Shown here: positions 8,622-17,572 of the stretch, piece by piece | Position numbering within the stretch: the stretch's first letter is position 1 | How the letters are laid out: the number at the start of each line of letters is the position of its first letter | NCBI RefSeq assembly: GCF_023887685.1 | Contig: NZ_JAMWMR010000009.1 | Span: 1-64,000 of the forward strand | Origin: Streptomyces macrolidinus | GTDB lineage: Bacteria; Actinomycetota; Actinomycetes; Streptomycetales; Streptomycetaceae | Reading direction: 5' to 3' | DNA length: 64,000 bases | The notes under the pieces: model-generated | Told to the model about the DNA's origin: nothing | Database searches by the model: none | What the model saw: the letters and a program-made list of their open reading frames with translations, nothing else | Program-made: the position numbers and the translations under genes

Positions 8622-9446
8622 TCAGCCGCGCGGCAGTCTGACCGACGACCCCAGATGAAGCCGGGTGAAGGCGAGGGCCTCCGCGAGGTCCGCCTCGCGC
8701 TCGGCGCTGGACATGGCGCGGCGGGTGTTGACCTCGATGACGACGTACCCGTCGAACCCGGTGCGCGCCAGCCGTTCCAGGACCTCGGCGCAGGGCTGGC
8801 TGCCGCGGCCGGGGACGAGATGCTCGTCCTTGCTGGAGCCGTTGCCGTCGGCGAGGTGGATGTGGCCGAGCCGGTCGCCCATGCGGTCGATCATGTCCAG
8901 CGCGTCGGTGCGGGCCGTCGCGGTGTGGCTGAGGTCGATCGTGAAGTGCCGGTAGTCGTCCTGGGTGACGTCCCAGTCGGGGGCGTACGCGAGCATCTCG
9001 CGGTCCCGGTAGCGCCAGGGGTACATGTTCTCGACGGCGAAGCGCACGTCGGTCTCGTTCGCCATGCGCCAGACCCCGTCCACGAAGCCGCGCGCGTACT
9101 GGCGCTGCCAGCGGAAGGGCGGATGGACGACGACGGTGCCCGCGCCCAGCTTCTCGGCGGCGGCGCGGGCGCGCTGGAGCTTGACCCAGGGGTCCGTGGA
9201 CCAGACCCGCTGGGTGATCAGCAGACAGGGGGCGTGGACGGCCAGTACGGGGATCTGGTGGTAGTCGCTGAGCCGGCGCAGCGCGTCGATGTCCTGGCTG
9301 ACCGGGTCGGTCCACACCATCAGCTCGACGCCGTCGTACCCGAGCCGCGCCGCCATCTCGAAGGCCGTCGCCGTCGACTCCGGATAGACGGAGGCCGTCG
9401 ACAGGGCGACCTTCATCTCCGGGACGCGCACTGCTGGTTCTGCCAC
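8622..9446 (-). CDS. Sugar phosphate isomerase/epimerase-type TIM-barrel protein
   Basis: A 274-aa protein of the xylose isomerase-like/AP endonuclease family 2 fold. It shows strand-end metal-ligand type motifs: [40 protein letters not shown] and VIEVNTR. These His, Glu and Asp positions fit a divalent-metal site. The substrate cannot be read from sequence. The start is taken as GTG 9446 because a minus-strand TACGCT (9454-9459) sits seven bases upstream, indicating a leaderless mRNA; ATG 9416 is the alternative. It probably forms a unit with the Ppx/GppA gene upstream on the same strand, 185 bp away. Confidence 0.82.
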   Translation of the reverse strand: MAEPAVRVPEMKVALSTASVYPESTATAFEMAARLGYDGVELMVWTDPVSQDIDALRRLSDYHQIPVLAVHAPCLLITQRVWSTDPWVKLQRARAAAEKLGAGTVVVHPPFRWQRQYARGFVDGVWRMANETDVRFAVENMYPWRYRDREMLAYAPDWDVTQDDYRHFTIDLSHTATARTDALDMIDRMGDRLGHIHLADGNGSSKDEHLVPGRGSQPCAEVLERLARTGFDGYVVIEVNTRRAMSSAEREADLAEALAFTRLHLGSSVRLPRG

Positions 9447-9631
9447 GAGGGACAGCGTACGGGTTGCCCTTGACGCGTGTGCCGGGAACGACGGACGGGA
9501 CGGGCTGCCACGGGGGCCGGGAGCGGGCGGACAGTGCGGGCCACCACATGGGCCGGGCACGGGCGGCATGGGCCGGGAATGCCCGGACAGGGCGGGCTCC
9601 CGCCGCCACTGCCCTGCTTCGGGTCCCTGCG

Positions 9632-10564
9632 CTACTGCGGCCCCATGTGGTCGAGCCGCCGCAGGATCACGCCCTCCCGCAGTGCCCAGGGGCAGATCTC
9701 CAGCACCTCCACGTCGAACAGGTCCATGACGCCCTCGGCGACCAGCGCCCCGGCGAGGAGCTGACCCGCGCGGCCCGCAGAGACGCCGGGCAGGTCCGAG
9801 CGCTCGGCGGCCGTCATCCCGGCCAGCCGCGGCACCCACGCCTCCAGCGACTCCCGCTTCAGCTCGCGCTGCACATACAGGCCCTCGGCCGAGCGCGCCG
9901 CCCCGGCGAGCCGGGCGAGCTGCCGGAACGTCTTGGACGTGGCGACGACATGGTCGGGCGCCCCGAGGCGGCTGAACTCGCCGACCGTACGGGCGATCCG
10001 TGCCCGCACATGGCGGCGCAGCTCCTTCACGTCGGCGGGCTCCGGGGGATCGCCGGGCAGCCAGGCCGCGGTCAGCCGCCCCGCGCCGAGGGGCAGGGAC
10101 ACCGCCGCGTCGGGTTCCTCGTCCATGCCGTACGCGATCTCCAGCGAGCCGCCGCCGATGTCGAGGACGAGCAGCTTGCCCGCCGACCAGCCGAACCAGC
10201 GGCGGGCCGCGAGAAAGGTCAGCCGGGCCTCCTCCGCACCGGCCAGCACCTGGAGCCGGACCCCGGTGGCCTCCTCGACGCGGGCCAGCACCTGGTCCGC
10301 GTTGCTCGCCTCGCGCACCGCGGAGGTGGCGAAGGGCAGCAGATCCTCGACGCCCTTGTCCTCGGCCGCCTGGCGGGCGTCCAGGACGACCGTGATCAGG
10401 CGGTCGACCCCCTCGGAGCCGATCGCCCCGTCGCCGTCGAGGAGTTGGGCGAGCCGCAGGTCCGCCTTGTGCGAGTGCGCGGGCAGCGGGCGCGCGCCGG
10501 GGTGCGCGTCCACCACCAGCAGATGCACCGTGTTCGAACCCACATCGAGGACACCGAGTCTCAT
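9632..10564 (-). CDS. Ppx/GppA family phosphatase (exopolyphosphatase-like)
   Basis: A 310-aa protein of the acetate kinase/HSP70/actin fold. It carries phosphate-loop motifs [10 protein letters not shown] at the N terminus and DIGGGSLEI near residue 145, and the conserved ATSAVREA segment containing the catalytic Glu. Actinobacteria carry two short Ppx proteins that hydrolyse polyphosphate and/or pppGpp; this is the SCO-type short form without a C-terminal HD domain. The ATG at 10564 is seven bases from a minus-strand TAGCGT, so translation is probably leaderless. It diverges from the next gene across only 41 bp. Substrate preference, polyP or pppGpp, is unresolved. Confidence 0.9.
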   Translation of the reverse strand: MRLGVLDVGSNTVHLLVVDAHPGARPLPAHSHKADLRLAQLLDGDGAIGSEGVDRLITVVLDARQAAEDKGVEDLLPFATSAVREASNADQVLARVEEATGVRLQVLAGAEEARLTFLAARRWFGWSAGKLLVLDIGGGSLEIAYGMDEEPDAAVSLPLGAGRLTAAWLPGDPPEPADVKELRRHVRARIARTVGEFSRLGAPDHVVATSKTFRQLARLAGAARSAEGLYVQRELKRESLEAWVPRLAGMTAAERSDLPGVSAGRAGQLLAGALVAEGVMDLFDVEVLEICPWALREGVILRRLDHMGPQ

Positions 10565-10605
10565 GGGCGGAACGCTACTGGCTGTACGCCGCTTACCCTG
10601 GAATC
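10565..10605. promoter_or_regulatory. Overlapping divergent leaderless promoters
   Basis: In 41 bp lie a minus-strand -10 TAGCGT (10572-10577) for the Ppx/GppA gene and a plus-strand -10 TACCCT (10594-10599) for the Cys-rich gene. Each -10 sits six or seven bases from its own start codon. Each -10 falls where the other promoter's -35 should be, so the two should interfere with one another. Confidence 0.6.
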
Positions 10606-11466
10606 GTGCCAAAGACGAAGAAGGCGAAGCCTGACAAACCTTCCAAGAAGAACAAGAAGAAGGCGAAGGGTTCTTCGCAGGCGAAGGCGTCCCTGTCCGC
10701 CATGAACGCGAGTGCGAGCGACGAGAAGGGGCTCGACTTCGCGCGCGCGTGGGTGGAGTTCCCCGATCCGGCCGACGACGAGCAGGTCTTCCGGTGCGAT
10801 CTGACCTGGCTGACCTCGCGCTGGACCTGTGTCTTCGGCAGCGGCTGCCAGGGCATCCAGGCGGGCCGCGCCGATGACGGCTGCTGCTCGCTGGGGGCGC
10901 ACTTCTCGGACGAGGACGACGAGAAGCGCGTGGCCGAGCATGTGGCACGGCTGACGCCGGAACTCTGGCAGCACCATGACGTGGGCATGGAGACGGGCTG
11001 GATCACGGAGGACGACGAGGGCTCGCGGCAGACCCGCCCGTACCAGGGCTCGTGCATCTTCCAGAACCGGCCGGGCTTCCCGGGCGGCGCCGGCTGCTCG
11101 CTGCACATCCTCGCGCTGCGCGAGGGCCGCGAACCGCTGGAGACCAAGCCGGACGTCTGCTGGCAGCTCCCGATCCGGCGCACGTACGAGTGGATCGACC
11201 GGCCCGATGACACCCGGGTCCTGCAGATCTCGATCGGCGAGTACGACCGCCGGGGCTGGGGACCGGGCGGCCACGATCTGCACTGGTGGTGCACCTCGGC
11301 GACCTCGGCGCACGGCGCGGGCGAACCGGTCTACGTCTCCTACCGGGCCGAGCTGACCGAGCTGATGGGCAAGGCGGGGTACGACCGCCTGGTCGAGCTG
11401 TGCGAGCAGCGGCTGGCCTCGCGGTTGCCGCTGGTGGCCCCGCATCCCGCGGACCCCGAGGTCTGA
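10606..11466 (+). CDS. Conserved Cys-rich protein, unknown function
   Basis: A 286-aa soluble protein. The first roughly 25 residues are extremely Lys-rich (KKNKKKAK type). The body contains a Cys/His pattern: CVFGSGCQ, then [13 protein letters not shown] around residues 80-105, then single Cys residues near GSCIF, GAGCS and DVCW. Paired CC and spaced Cys residues suggest metal or cluster binding, loosely reminiscent of YkgJ-type cysteine-cluster proteins, but I cannot confirm that. The GTG at 10606 lies six bases from TACCCT, a leaderless arrangement. The basic N terminus could bind nucleic acid or ribosomes. No catalytic motif is recognisable. Confidence 0.75.
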   Translation: MPKTKKAKPDKPSKKNKKKAKGSSQAKASLSAMNASASDEKGLDFARAWVEFPDPADDEQVFRCDLTWLTSRWTCVFGSGCQGIQAGRADDGCCSLGAHFSDEDDEKRVAEHVARLTPELWQHHDVGMETGWITEDDEGSRQTRPYQGSCIFQNRPGFPGGAGCSLHILALREGREPLETKPDVCWQLPIRRTYEWIDRPDDTRVLQISIGEYDRRGWGPGGHDLHWWCTSATSAHGAGEPVYVSYRAELTELMGKAGYDRLVELCEQRLASRLPLVAPHPADPEV

Positions 11467-11493
11467 GCGGCGCCTCGGGCGTCCGTCGCGGTC

Positions 11494-13224
11494 CTACGAC
11501 GCCGGGCTCGGCGGGTCGCTGCCCGGCGGTGGTGACGTCGGGGGCGGCGGGTCGGAGGTGGGCGGGCTCGTGGGCGACGGCTCCGTCGGCGTCGGGTCCA
11601 CGGGCGTGGGATGCGGGCCGGACGTCGGACCGCTCGGCGTGGGCCGGGACGGAACGGGACGCGTGGGCGTGGGGCGCGGGGTGGACGGGCCCGCGGAGCC
11701 GTAGCCGTCGAGGGAGACCACGGCGCCCGCGGGGGCCACGGTCAGGCGCGCGTGCCAGGCACCCACGGGCTCGCGACGATGATCGACATGCACCTCGACC
11801 GTGACCGACGCGCCCGGGGCGAGCGTCCCCGAGGACCGGCCCAGATGGAGCCAGGAAGCGCTCGTGGACAGGGACCAGTGGACGGGTGAGTCCCCGGAGG
11901 CCGTCAGCGTGATGAGCGTGGTCGTGCCGTCGTTGCCCGCCGTCACCGTGAGAGGCGGCTGCCCCTGGGCGCCCGTCGGTGCGCCGACGACCTCGACGGA
12001 GACGTTCGACGCGGGGTGGTTCCGGTCGGCGTGGGAGCCCCGTTTCGTCCGGGCGTTGCCCGCGTTCTCGTAGCCCGCCGTGCCCTCGCCGCCGAGGATG
12101 CCGGGGCCGTGCGCCTCAGGTGCGGTGGCGGTGCGGCCGTCGGCGGCGTCGTCGGTGAGGGGCGCGCCGCGGTAGGCGGCCCAGACGGCGAGGACGGGGG
12201 CCGCGATCACGGCGGCGACGACGGTCGTGGTGATGGCGTACGTACGCAGGCGGTCGCGGCGGGCCGCGTGGTCCTTCGGGTCCATGGGGAAGCCGCGCCG
12301 GTCGAAGCGGGGCGCGGCGCCGCGCGCGCGGGGCGCGTGCGCCATCGCGGCGCGCAGGGCCTCCTTCGGGGCCGGGAGGACGGGCAGCGCGGCGGGGGTG
12401 ACGCTGGTGCCGGGCCAGTTGCCGGGGGTGGCGCGCTCGGCGGTGCGGCGGCAGCGCGGGCAGTCGTCGACGTGGCGGACCAGCTCGCGGCGCAGGGCGG
12501 CACCGAGGACGACCCGGGGATCGTCGGTGAGGCCCGCGACGCTCGGGCAGCTTCCGAGTTCGAGGACGGCGAGGGCGGTGCGGGTGCGTTCGACCTCGCA
12601 GGCGGCGGAGGCGAGCAGCTCGCGCGCGGGGGCGAGTTCCATGCCGAGCACGGCGGCGACCTCATGGGCGGCGAGCTGGTGGCGTACGGCGAGTTCGAGC
12701 GCCTCGCGCTGCTCGGGGGTGGTCCCGGCGGCCTCCGGCCAGGCGAGCCGGGAGAGTTCCCGCCGCCGCAGCTCCTTGACCTCGTCGGGGAGCGCGGCGG
12801 CGCGGATCGCGTCGGCCGCGCGCCGGTCGGCCGCCTCCTTGTGCGCGCGAGCGCCGCGATCGCGCCCGGCTGCATGACCGGCCCGGCGGCGCCGCCGGGC
12901 CTCGGCGAGCCTGCGCAGACAGGCCCAGCGGGCGAGGGCGTACAGCCAGGCGCGCCGGTCGTCGGGGGCCTCCGGGCCGCGCGCGCCACGGCGCTCGGCG
13001 AGCACCAGCGCCTCGCCGAGGGCGGCGGTCGCCGTGTCGTGATCGCACAGCACGGACAGGCAGTAGGTGAACAGGCCGTCCACATACGGCTCGTAGGACG
13101 CGGGCGGACTCTCGGCCGTGGTGCGGGTGTTCGCACCACGAGGCGCGCTCCCCGGCTTGCGTGCGTCCCCGCGCGCCGGGTGAGCGCCGGTGGCGTGCGT
13201 GGAGGTATCCGGCCTGCTGCTCAT
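11494..13224 (-). CDS. ECF-sigma/zinc-anti-sigma/TM/BACON fusion protein
   Basis: A 576-aa protein that appears to fuse a sigma factor to its own regulator. Residues about 43-110 resemble ECF sigma region 2 (YVDGLFTYCLSVL, then RAWLYALARWACLRRL). Residues 165-220 resemble region 4 (TPEQREALELAVRHQLAAHEVAAVLG). An HxxxCxxC zinc anti-sigma motif follows (His251, Cys255, Cys258), then one transmembrane helix (about 329-350), an external beta-rich segment matching the BACON type (about 400-505) and a Pro/Thr/Ser tail. This plan is like the described ECF52-type sigma group of actinobacteria. The ATG at 13224 is chosen; it has only a CAGGTG nearby. It diverges from radA. Target promoters are unknown. 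Confidence 0.8.
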   Translation of the reverse strand: MSSRPDTSTHATGAHPARGDARKPGSAPRGANTRTTAESPPASYEPYVDGLFTYCLSVLCDHDTATAALGEALVLAERRGARGPEAPDDRRAWLYALARWACLRRLAEARRRRRAGHAAGRDRGARAHKEAADRRAADAIRAAALPDEVKELRRRELSRLAWPEAAGTTPEQREALELAVRHQLAAHEVAAVLGMELAPARELLASAACEVERTRTALAVLELGSCPSVAGLTDDPRVVLGAALRRELVRHVDDCPRCRRTAERATPGNWPGTSVTPAALPVLPAPKEALRAAMAHAPRARGAAPRFDRRGFPMDPKDHAARRDRLRTYAITTTVVAAVIAAPVLAVWAAYRGAPLTDDAADGRTATAPEAHGPGILGGEGTAGYENAGNARTKRGSHADRNHPASNVSVEVVGAPTGAQGQPPLTVTAGNDGTTTLITLTASGDSPVHWSLSTSASWLHLGRSSGTLAPGASVTVEVHVDHRREPVGAWHARLTVAPAGAVVSLDGYGSAGPSTPRPTPTRPVPSRPTPSGPTSGPHPTPVDPTPTEPSPTSPPTSDPPPPTSPPPGSDPPSPAS

Positions 13225-13436
13225 CACCTGTGCGACCGTAGGCGCCGCAGGGTCGCGCCTTCTGCTCCCTTGCGCACATTTACTCCGTACGGGTGAAACG
13301 ATCTTCCATAAGGTGATACGAACGGCCACTTCCGGGGTCTTCCGTGCGTCCGCGGCCCGCCGCCGGGCCGCCTGAGGACTTACGGAGAGCCCACGGGCCG
13401 CCGGGGGTGTCAGTGGCCTCGGCTACGGTTTCGTCC

Positions 13437-14846
13437 ATGGCTGCCCGTACGAAGACCACCAAGGACCGGCCGTCCTACCGCTGTACCGAATGCGGCTGGC
13501 AGACCGCCAAGTGGCTCGGCCGCTGCCCCGAGTGCCAGGCCTGGGGGACGGTCGAGGAGTACGGCGCGCCCGCGGTACGGACCACGGCTCCGGGCCGGGT
13601 GACCTCGTCCGCGCTGCCCATCGGCCAGGTCGACGGCCGCCAGGCCACGGCCCGCTCCACCGGCGTGCCCGAGCTGGACCGCGTCCTCGGGGGCGGCCTC
13701 GTGCCCGGCGCGGTCGTGCTGCTCGCGGGCGAGCCCGGTGTCGGCAAGTCCACGCTCCTGCTGGACGTCGCGGCCAAGGCCGCGAGCGACGAGCACCGCA
13801 CGCTGTATGTGACCGGCGAGGAGTCGGCGAGCCAGGTGCGGCTGCGCGCCGACCGCATCGGCGCCATCGACGATCACCTCTTCCTGGCGGCCGAGACCGA
13901 TCTCTCCGCCGTCCTCGGCCACTTGGACGCGGTGAAGCCCTCGCTGCTCGTTCTCGACTCCGTGCAGACCATCGCCTCCCCGGAGATCGACGGCGCCCCC
14001 GGCGGCATGGCCCAGGTGCGCGAGGTCGCGGGGGCGCTGATCCGCGCCTCCAAGGAGCGCGGCATGGCCACGCTGCTGGTGGGCCATGTGACCAAGGACG
14101 GCGCGATCGCGGGCCCCCGCCTGCTCGAACACCTCGTGGACGTCGTGCTGCACTTCGAGGGCGACCGGCATGCGCGCCTGCGCCTGGTGCGCGGCGTCAA
14201 GAACCGGTACGGCGCGACGGACGAGGTCGGCTGCTTCGAGCTGCACGACGAGGGCATCACGGGCCTCACGGACCCCAGCGGCCTCTTCCTGACCCGCCGC
14301 GACGAGCCGGTCCCGGGCACGTGTCTGACCGTCACCCTGGAGGGCCGCCGCCCCCTGGTGGCCGAGGTGCAGGCGCTCACGGTCGACACCCAGATCCCCT
14401 CCCCGCGGCGTACGACGTCGGGCCTGGAGACCTCCCGGGTCTCGATGATGCTCGCGGTGCTGGAGCAGCGAGGCCGGATCAAGGCGCTCGGCAAGCAGGA
14501 CATCTACTCGGCGACGGTGGGCGGCGTACGGCTCTCGGAGCCGGCCGCGGACCTCGCGATCGCCCTCGCGCTCGCCTCCGCCGCGAGTGACACCCCGCTG
14601 CCGAAGAACCTCGTCGCGATCGGCGAGGTGGGCCTCGCGGGCGAGGTCAGACGGGTCACGGGGGTCCAGCGGCGGCTCTCCGAGGCCCATCGTCTGGGCT
14701 TCACGCACGCGCTCGTACCGACCGACCCGGGCAAGATCCCGCCCGGGATGAAGGTGCTGGAAGTGGCGGATGTGGGGGACGCGCTGCGTGTCCTGCCGCG
14801 CTCTCGTCGTCGGGAGGCCCCACGGGAGGCGGAGGAGCGCCGGTAG
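13437..14846 (+). CDS. radA: DNA repair protein RadA (Sms)
   Basis: RadA is a RecA-like hexameric ATPase that promotes branch migration in recombination and repair. The 469-aa protein has an N-terminal C4 zinc finger (CTECGW, then CPECQAWG), Walker A GEPGVGKST, the RadA-specific KNRYG motif, and a C-terminal Lon-protease-like domain without an active site. The ATG at 13437 is preceded at seven bases by TACGGT (13424-13429) and lacks a ribosome-binding site, so the longer frame from 13344 is rejected. disA follows on the same strand, a widely conserved pairing. In other bacteria RadA binds DisA and restrains c-di-AMP synthesis. Confidence 0.96.
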   Translation: MAARTKTTKDRPSYRCTECGWQTAKWLGRCPECQAWGTVEEYGAPAVRTTAPGRVTSSALPIGQVDGRQATARSTGVPELDRVLGGGLVPGAVVLLAGEPGVGKSTLLLDVAAKAASDEHRTLYVTGEESASQVRLRADRIGAIDDHLFLAAETDLSAVLGHLDAVKPSLLVLDSVQTIASPEIDGAPGGMAQVREVAGALIRASKERGMATLLVGHVTKDGAIAGPRLLEHLVDVVLHFEGDRHARLRLVRGVKNRYGATDEVGCFELHDEGITGLTDPSGLFLTRRDEPVPGTCLTVTLEGRRPLVAEVQALTVDTQIPSPRRTTSGLETSRVSMMLAVLEQRGRIKALGKQDIYSATVGGVRLSEPAADLAIALALASAASDTPLPKNLVAIGEVGLAGEVRRVTGVQRRLSEAHRLGFTHALVPTDPGKIPPGMKVLEVADVGDALRVLPRSRRREAPREAEERR

Positions 14847-14927
14847 ACTTTGCCCTGGTCTCACCCGTCCGTACGAACCGAGTGTGCGACACGGGAGCGC
14901 CCCAGAACCTGCGACCGGAGGAGTGCA

Positions 14928-16052
14928 GTGGCAGCCAACGACCGGGCGGCAGCTCCCGGGAAGTCCGGTGGGAGTTCCGGTGCCGATGGGCTGATGCGCG
15001 CCTCGCTGAGCGCCGTGGCGCCGGGTACGGCCCTGCGTGACGGCCTGGAGCGGGTGCTCCGCGGCAACACCGGCGGTCTGATCGTGCTCGGCTCCGACAA
15101 GACCGTCGAGGCGATGTGCACGGGCGGCTTCGTGCTGGACGTCGAGTTCACCGCGACCCGGCTGCGGGAGCTGTGCAAGCTGGACGGCGGCATCGTGCTC
15201 TCCTCGGACCTGTCGAAGATCCTGCGCGCCGGAGTGCAGCTCGTCCCGGACCCCCGGATCCCCACGGAGGAGACGGGCACGCGCCATCGCACGGCGGACC
15301 GGGTGAGCAAGCAGGTCAACTTCCCGGTGGTCTCCGTCTCGCAGTCGATGCGCCTGATCGCGCTGTACGTCGACGGTCAGCGCCGCGTCCTGGAGGACTC
15401 GGCGGCCATCCTGTCCCGCGCCAACCAGGCCCTGGCCACGCTGGAGCGCTACAAGCTCCGCCTGGACGAGGTGGCGGGCACGCTGTCCGCGCTGGAGATC
15501 GAGGACCTGGTCACGGTCCGGGACGTCTCGGCGGTGGCCCAGCGGTTGGAGATGGTCCGCCGGATCGCCACGGAGATCGCGGAGTACGTGGTCGAGCTGG
15601 GCACGGACGGCCGTCTGCTCGCCCTGCAGTTGGACGAGCTGATCGCGGGCGTGGAGCCCGAGCGCGAGCTGGTGGTGCGCGACTACGTGCCCGAGCCGAC
15701 CGCGAAGCGCTCCCGTACGGTCGAGGAGGCGCTGTCCGAGCTGGACGCGCTGCGCCAGGGCGAGCTCCTCGAACTGTCCACGGTGGCCCGCGCGTTGGGC
15801 TACACCGGCTCCCCCGAGGCGCTCGACTCGGCGGTCTCGCCGCGCGGCTTCCGGCTGCTGGCGAAGGTCCCCCGGCTGCCCGGCGCGATCATCGACCGAC
15901 TGGTGGAGCACTTCGGCGGCCTCCAGAAGCTGCTCGCGGCGAGCGTCGACGACCTCCAGACGGTGGACGGCGTGGGCGAGGCACGGGCCCGCAGCGTCCG
16001 CGAGGGCCTGTCCCGCCTGGCGGAGTCGTCGATCCTGGAGCGGTACGTCTAG
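14928..16052 (+). CDS. disA: DNA integrity scanning diadenylate cyclase DisA
   Basis: DisA makes cyclic di-AMP from two ATP and scans DNA for branched structures. The 374-aa protein has an N-terminal DAC domain with the RHR motif (Arg119-His120-Arg121, in [10 protein letters not shown]) and the DGA-equivalent at 86-88, here DGG. A helical linker and a C-terminal helix-hairpin-helix DNA-binding domain ([16 protein letters not shown]) follow. The GTG at 14928 is directly preceded by GGAGGAG (14917-14923); the frame from 14850 is too long. It lies 81 bp after radA, probably co-transcribed. In Streptomyces c-di-AMP controls K+ transport and resuscitation-factor/cell-wall hydrolase genes. Confidence 0.95.
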   Translation: MAANDRAAAPGKSGGSSGADGLMRASLSAVAPGTALRDGLERVLRGNTGGLIVLGSDKTVEAMCTGGFVLDVEFTATRLRELCKLDGGIVLSSDLSKILRAGVQLVPDPRIPTEETGTRHRTADRVSKQVNFPVVSVSQSMRLIALYVDGQRRVLEDSAAILSRANQALATLERYKLRLDEVAGTLSALEIEDLVTVRDVSAVAQRLEMVRRIATEIAEYVVELGTDGRLLALQLDELIAGVEPERELVVRDYVPEPTAKRSRTVEEALSELDALRQGELLELSTVARALGYTGSPEALDSAVSPRGFRLLAKVPRLPGAIIDRLVEHFGGLQKLLAASVDDLQTVDGVGEARARSVREGLSRLAESSILERYV

Positions 16053-16129
16053 GGCCTGCCGTTCGGATCACGCCGGGCCCGCCGGAAACCCGGTGGAAGC
16101 GCGCCGGTCCCCGCGTCTACGTTCGCAGG

Positions 16130-16489
16130 ATGAGTATCCGTACCTTCCGCATCACCGTCCGCGGTGTCTTCGACGGCCTCGACGACGGGCAACGGGCCGA
16201 ACTCCAGGCGCGGGCCGCGGAGCACGACGTACTGCGCGCGGCCTTCACCCCGGAGGGCAACCTCACTTACGACATCGCCGCCCGCCCCGCCTTCACCTTC
16301 CGCTTCCAGGACTCGGGCGAGGCCGAGGAGGACATCCTGACCGCGACGGAACGCGCCGAAGAGGCGGCGAAGGCCTGGCTCTCCGCCCGCGGATACGGCT
16401 ACAAGAACCTCCGCTCCAAGGCCGAGGACCTCTCCCAGGCCCCCCTCGGCAAGCGCCGGCGCCGAGCCCTCAGGGACGCATCCTCGTAG
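16130..16489 (+). CDS. DUF6204 family protein
   Basis: A 119-aa soluble protein that I recognise as the streptomycete family DUF6204: TFRITVRGVFDGL at the N terminus, a central AFTFRFQDSGE, and a C-terminal GYGYKNLRS followed by a basic RRRRA tail. No function is established. The ATG at 16130 is six bases downstream of TACGTT (16118-16123), so it is likely leaderless, although a weak CAGG also precedes it. It follows disA by 77 bp and converges on the next gene with only a 14-bp gap. Confidence 0.85.
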   Translation: MSIRTFRITVRGVFDGLDDGQRAELQARAAEHDVLRAAFTPEGNLTYDIAARPAFTFRFQDSGEAEEDILTATERAEEAAKAWLSARGYGYKNLRSKAEDLSQAPLGKRRRRALRDASS

Positions 16490-16503
16490 TCCCGTTGGGC
16501 GTC

Positions 16504-17298
16504 TCAGTCCTTCGACAGCACGAACGACGTGGGCACGCTCGGGAAGCCGGGCGCCTTCGCCTCCACCAGATACGTGCCCGCCTTCGCCGAACCCGCGGGC
16601 GGCGTGGCGCAGTTCGGGGCGCTCGGCTTGCGGTCCCACTTCACCGTGAGCGCAGCGTGGCCGCCCGCGGGCACGCGGTACAGCACGCTTCCCGCGCCGC
16701 TCGGGCAGTCGGCCGAGGACCAGATGGTCTTGTCGCTGGACGACTGAGTGATCGTCAACACGGCCTTCTTCGGCCCGAGATCGACCTTGCAGTCCTTGTC
16801 GGACGAGTTCACGGCGCTCAGTCGGAACGCCGGGCTCTCCCCGGGCGCGTAGCTGTTCTGCACACTGCGTACGCCCAACTTCGTCAACTCCGCGGTGCAG
16901 TTGGGCAGCGAGGTGCCCGAACCCGCCTCGATCGGCTTGCCGGAGGAACTGCCGCCGTCGCCGTCGCCGCCGTCCGACCCGGCGCCCTCGTCGTCGGAGG
17001 AACCGTCCGACCCCGAGGACCCGGCCGTTCCCGAACCGCCCTCGTCGTCCGACTCGTCGCGCCCGCCCGGGTGTTGGCTGATCGCGGGCCCGGTTCCCGA
17101 GGGCCCCGGCGTGATCGACGACGTGGGGTGCTTCCCGTTCTCACCGCTCGCCTCGGGCTTGCCACCGCCGCCCGAGGAAGAGGTGACCGCCCACACGAGG
17201 AACAGCACCAACAGGGCGAGTACGGACAGCATTACGGCCCTCCGTCGCCAGTAGATGGAGGAGGGAAGCGGCCCGACCGGATTGCGCAGAGATCCCAC
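16504..17298 (-). CDS. Membrane-anchored secreted protein with Ser/Gly/Asp-rich linker
   Basis: A 264-aa protein with a short cytoplasmic N terminus, one transmembrane segment (about residues 22-40, AVMLSVLALLVLFLVWAV), a roughly 80-residue low-complexity linker rich in Ser, Gly, Asp and Glu, and a C-terminal extracytoplasmic beta-sandwich-like domain with Cys pairs (LPNCTAEL, DKDCKV, SADCPSG, APNCATP). The last part resembles DUF4232-like or Ig-like domains of actinobacterial secreted proteins, without a firm assignment. The GTG at 17298 lies seven bases from minus-strand TACAGT (17306-17311), indicating leaderless translation. It diverges from mutY. Confidence 0.8.
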   Translation of the reverse strand: MGSLRNPVGPLPSSIYWRRRAVMLSVLALLVLFLVWAVTSSSGGGGKPEASGENGKHPTSSITPGPSGTGPAISQHPGGRDESDDEGGSGTAGSSGSDGSSDDEGAGSDGGDGDGGSSSGKPIEAGSGTSLPNCTAELTKLGVRSVQNSYAPGESPAFRLSAVNSSDKDCKVDLGPKKAVLTITQSSSDKTIWSSADCPSGAGSVLYRVPAGGHAALTVKWDRKPSAPNCATPPAGSAKAGTYLVEAKAPGFPSVPTSFVLSKD

Positions 17299-17572
17299 GG
17301 CCCAAACTGTACGAGAGATCGGAGCCGCGCCCTGCCCCACCCGCCGCCACAGCCCCAACTTTTCCGGATCATCATCCCGCACCCCACGCCCCGTCCACGC
17401 CCTCCGCAAGCGTCCCCCGGCCCCTCCGCCGGCCCCCGCGCGGACGCGCGCACCCGCTCAACGGCCGCATGACGCCATGCCCCCGCACGGCGGCTCCGAA
17501 CCGACACACGCACCCTCATCCCGAGCCGCTCCCCCACCGCACCACCCTTCCCGTGGCAGGATCGAAGGCGTC

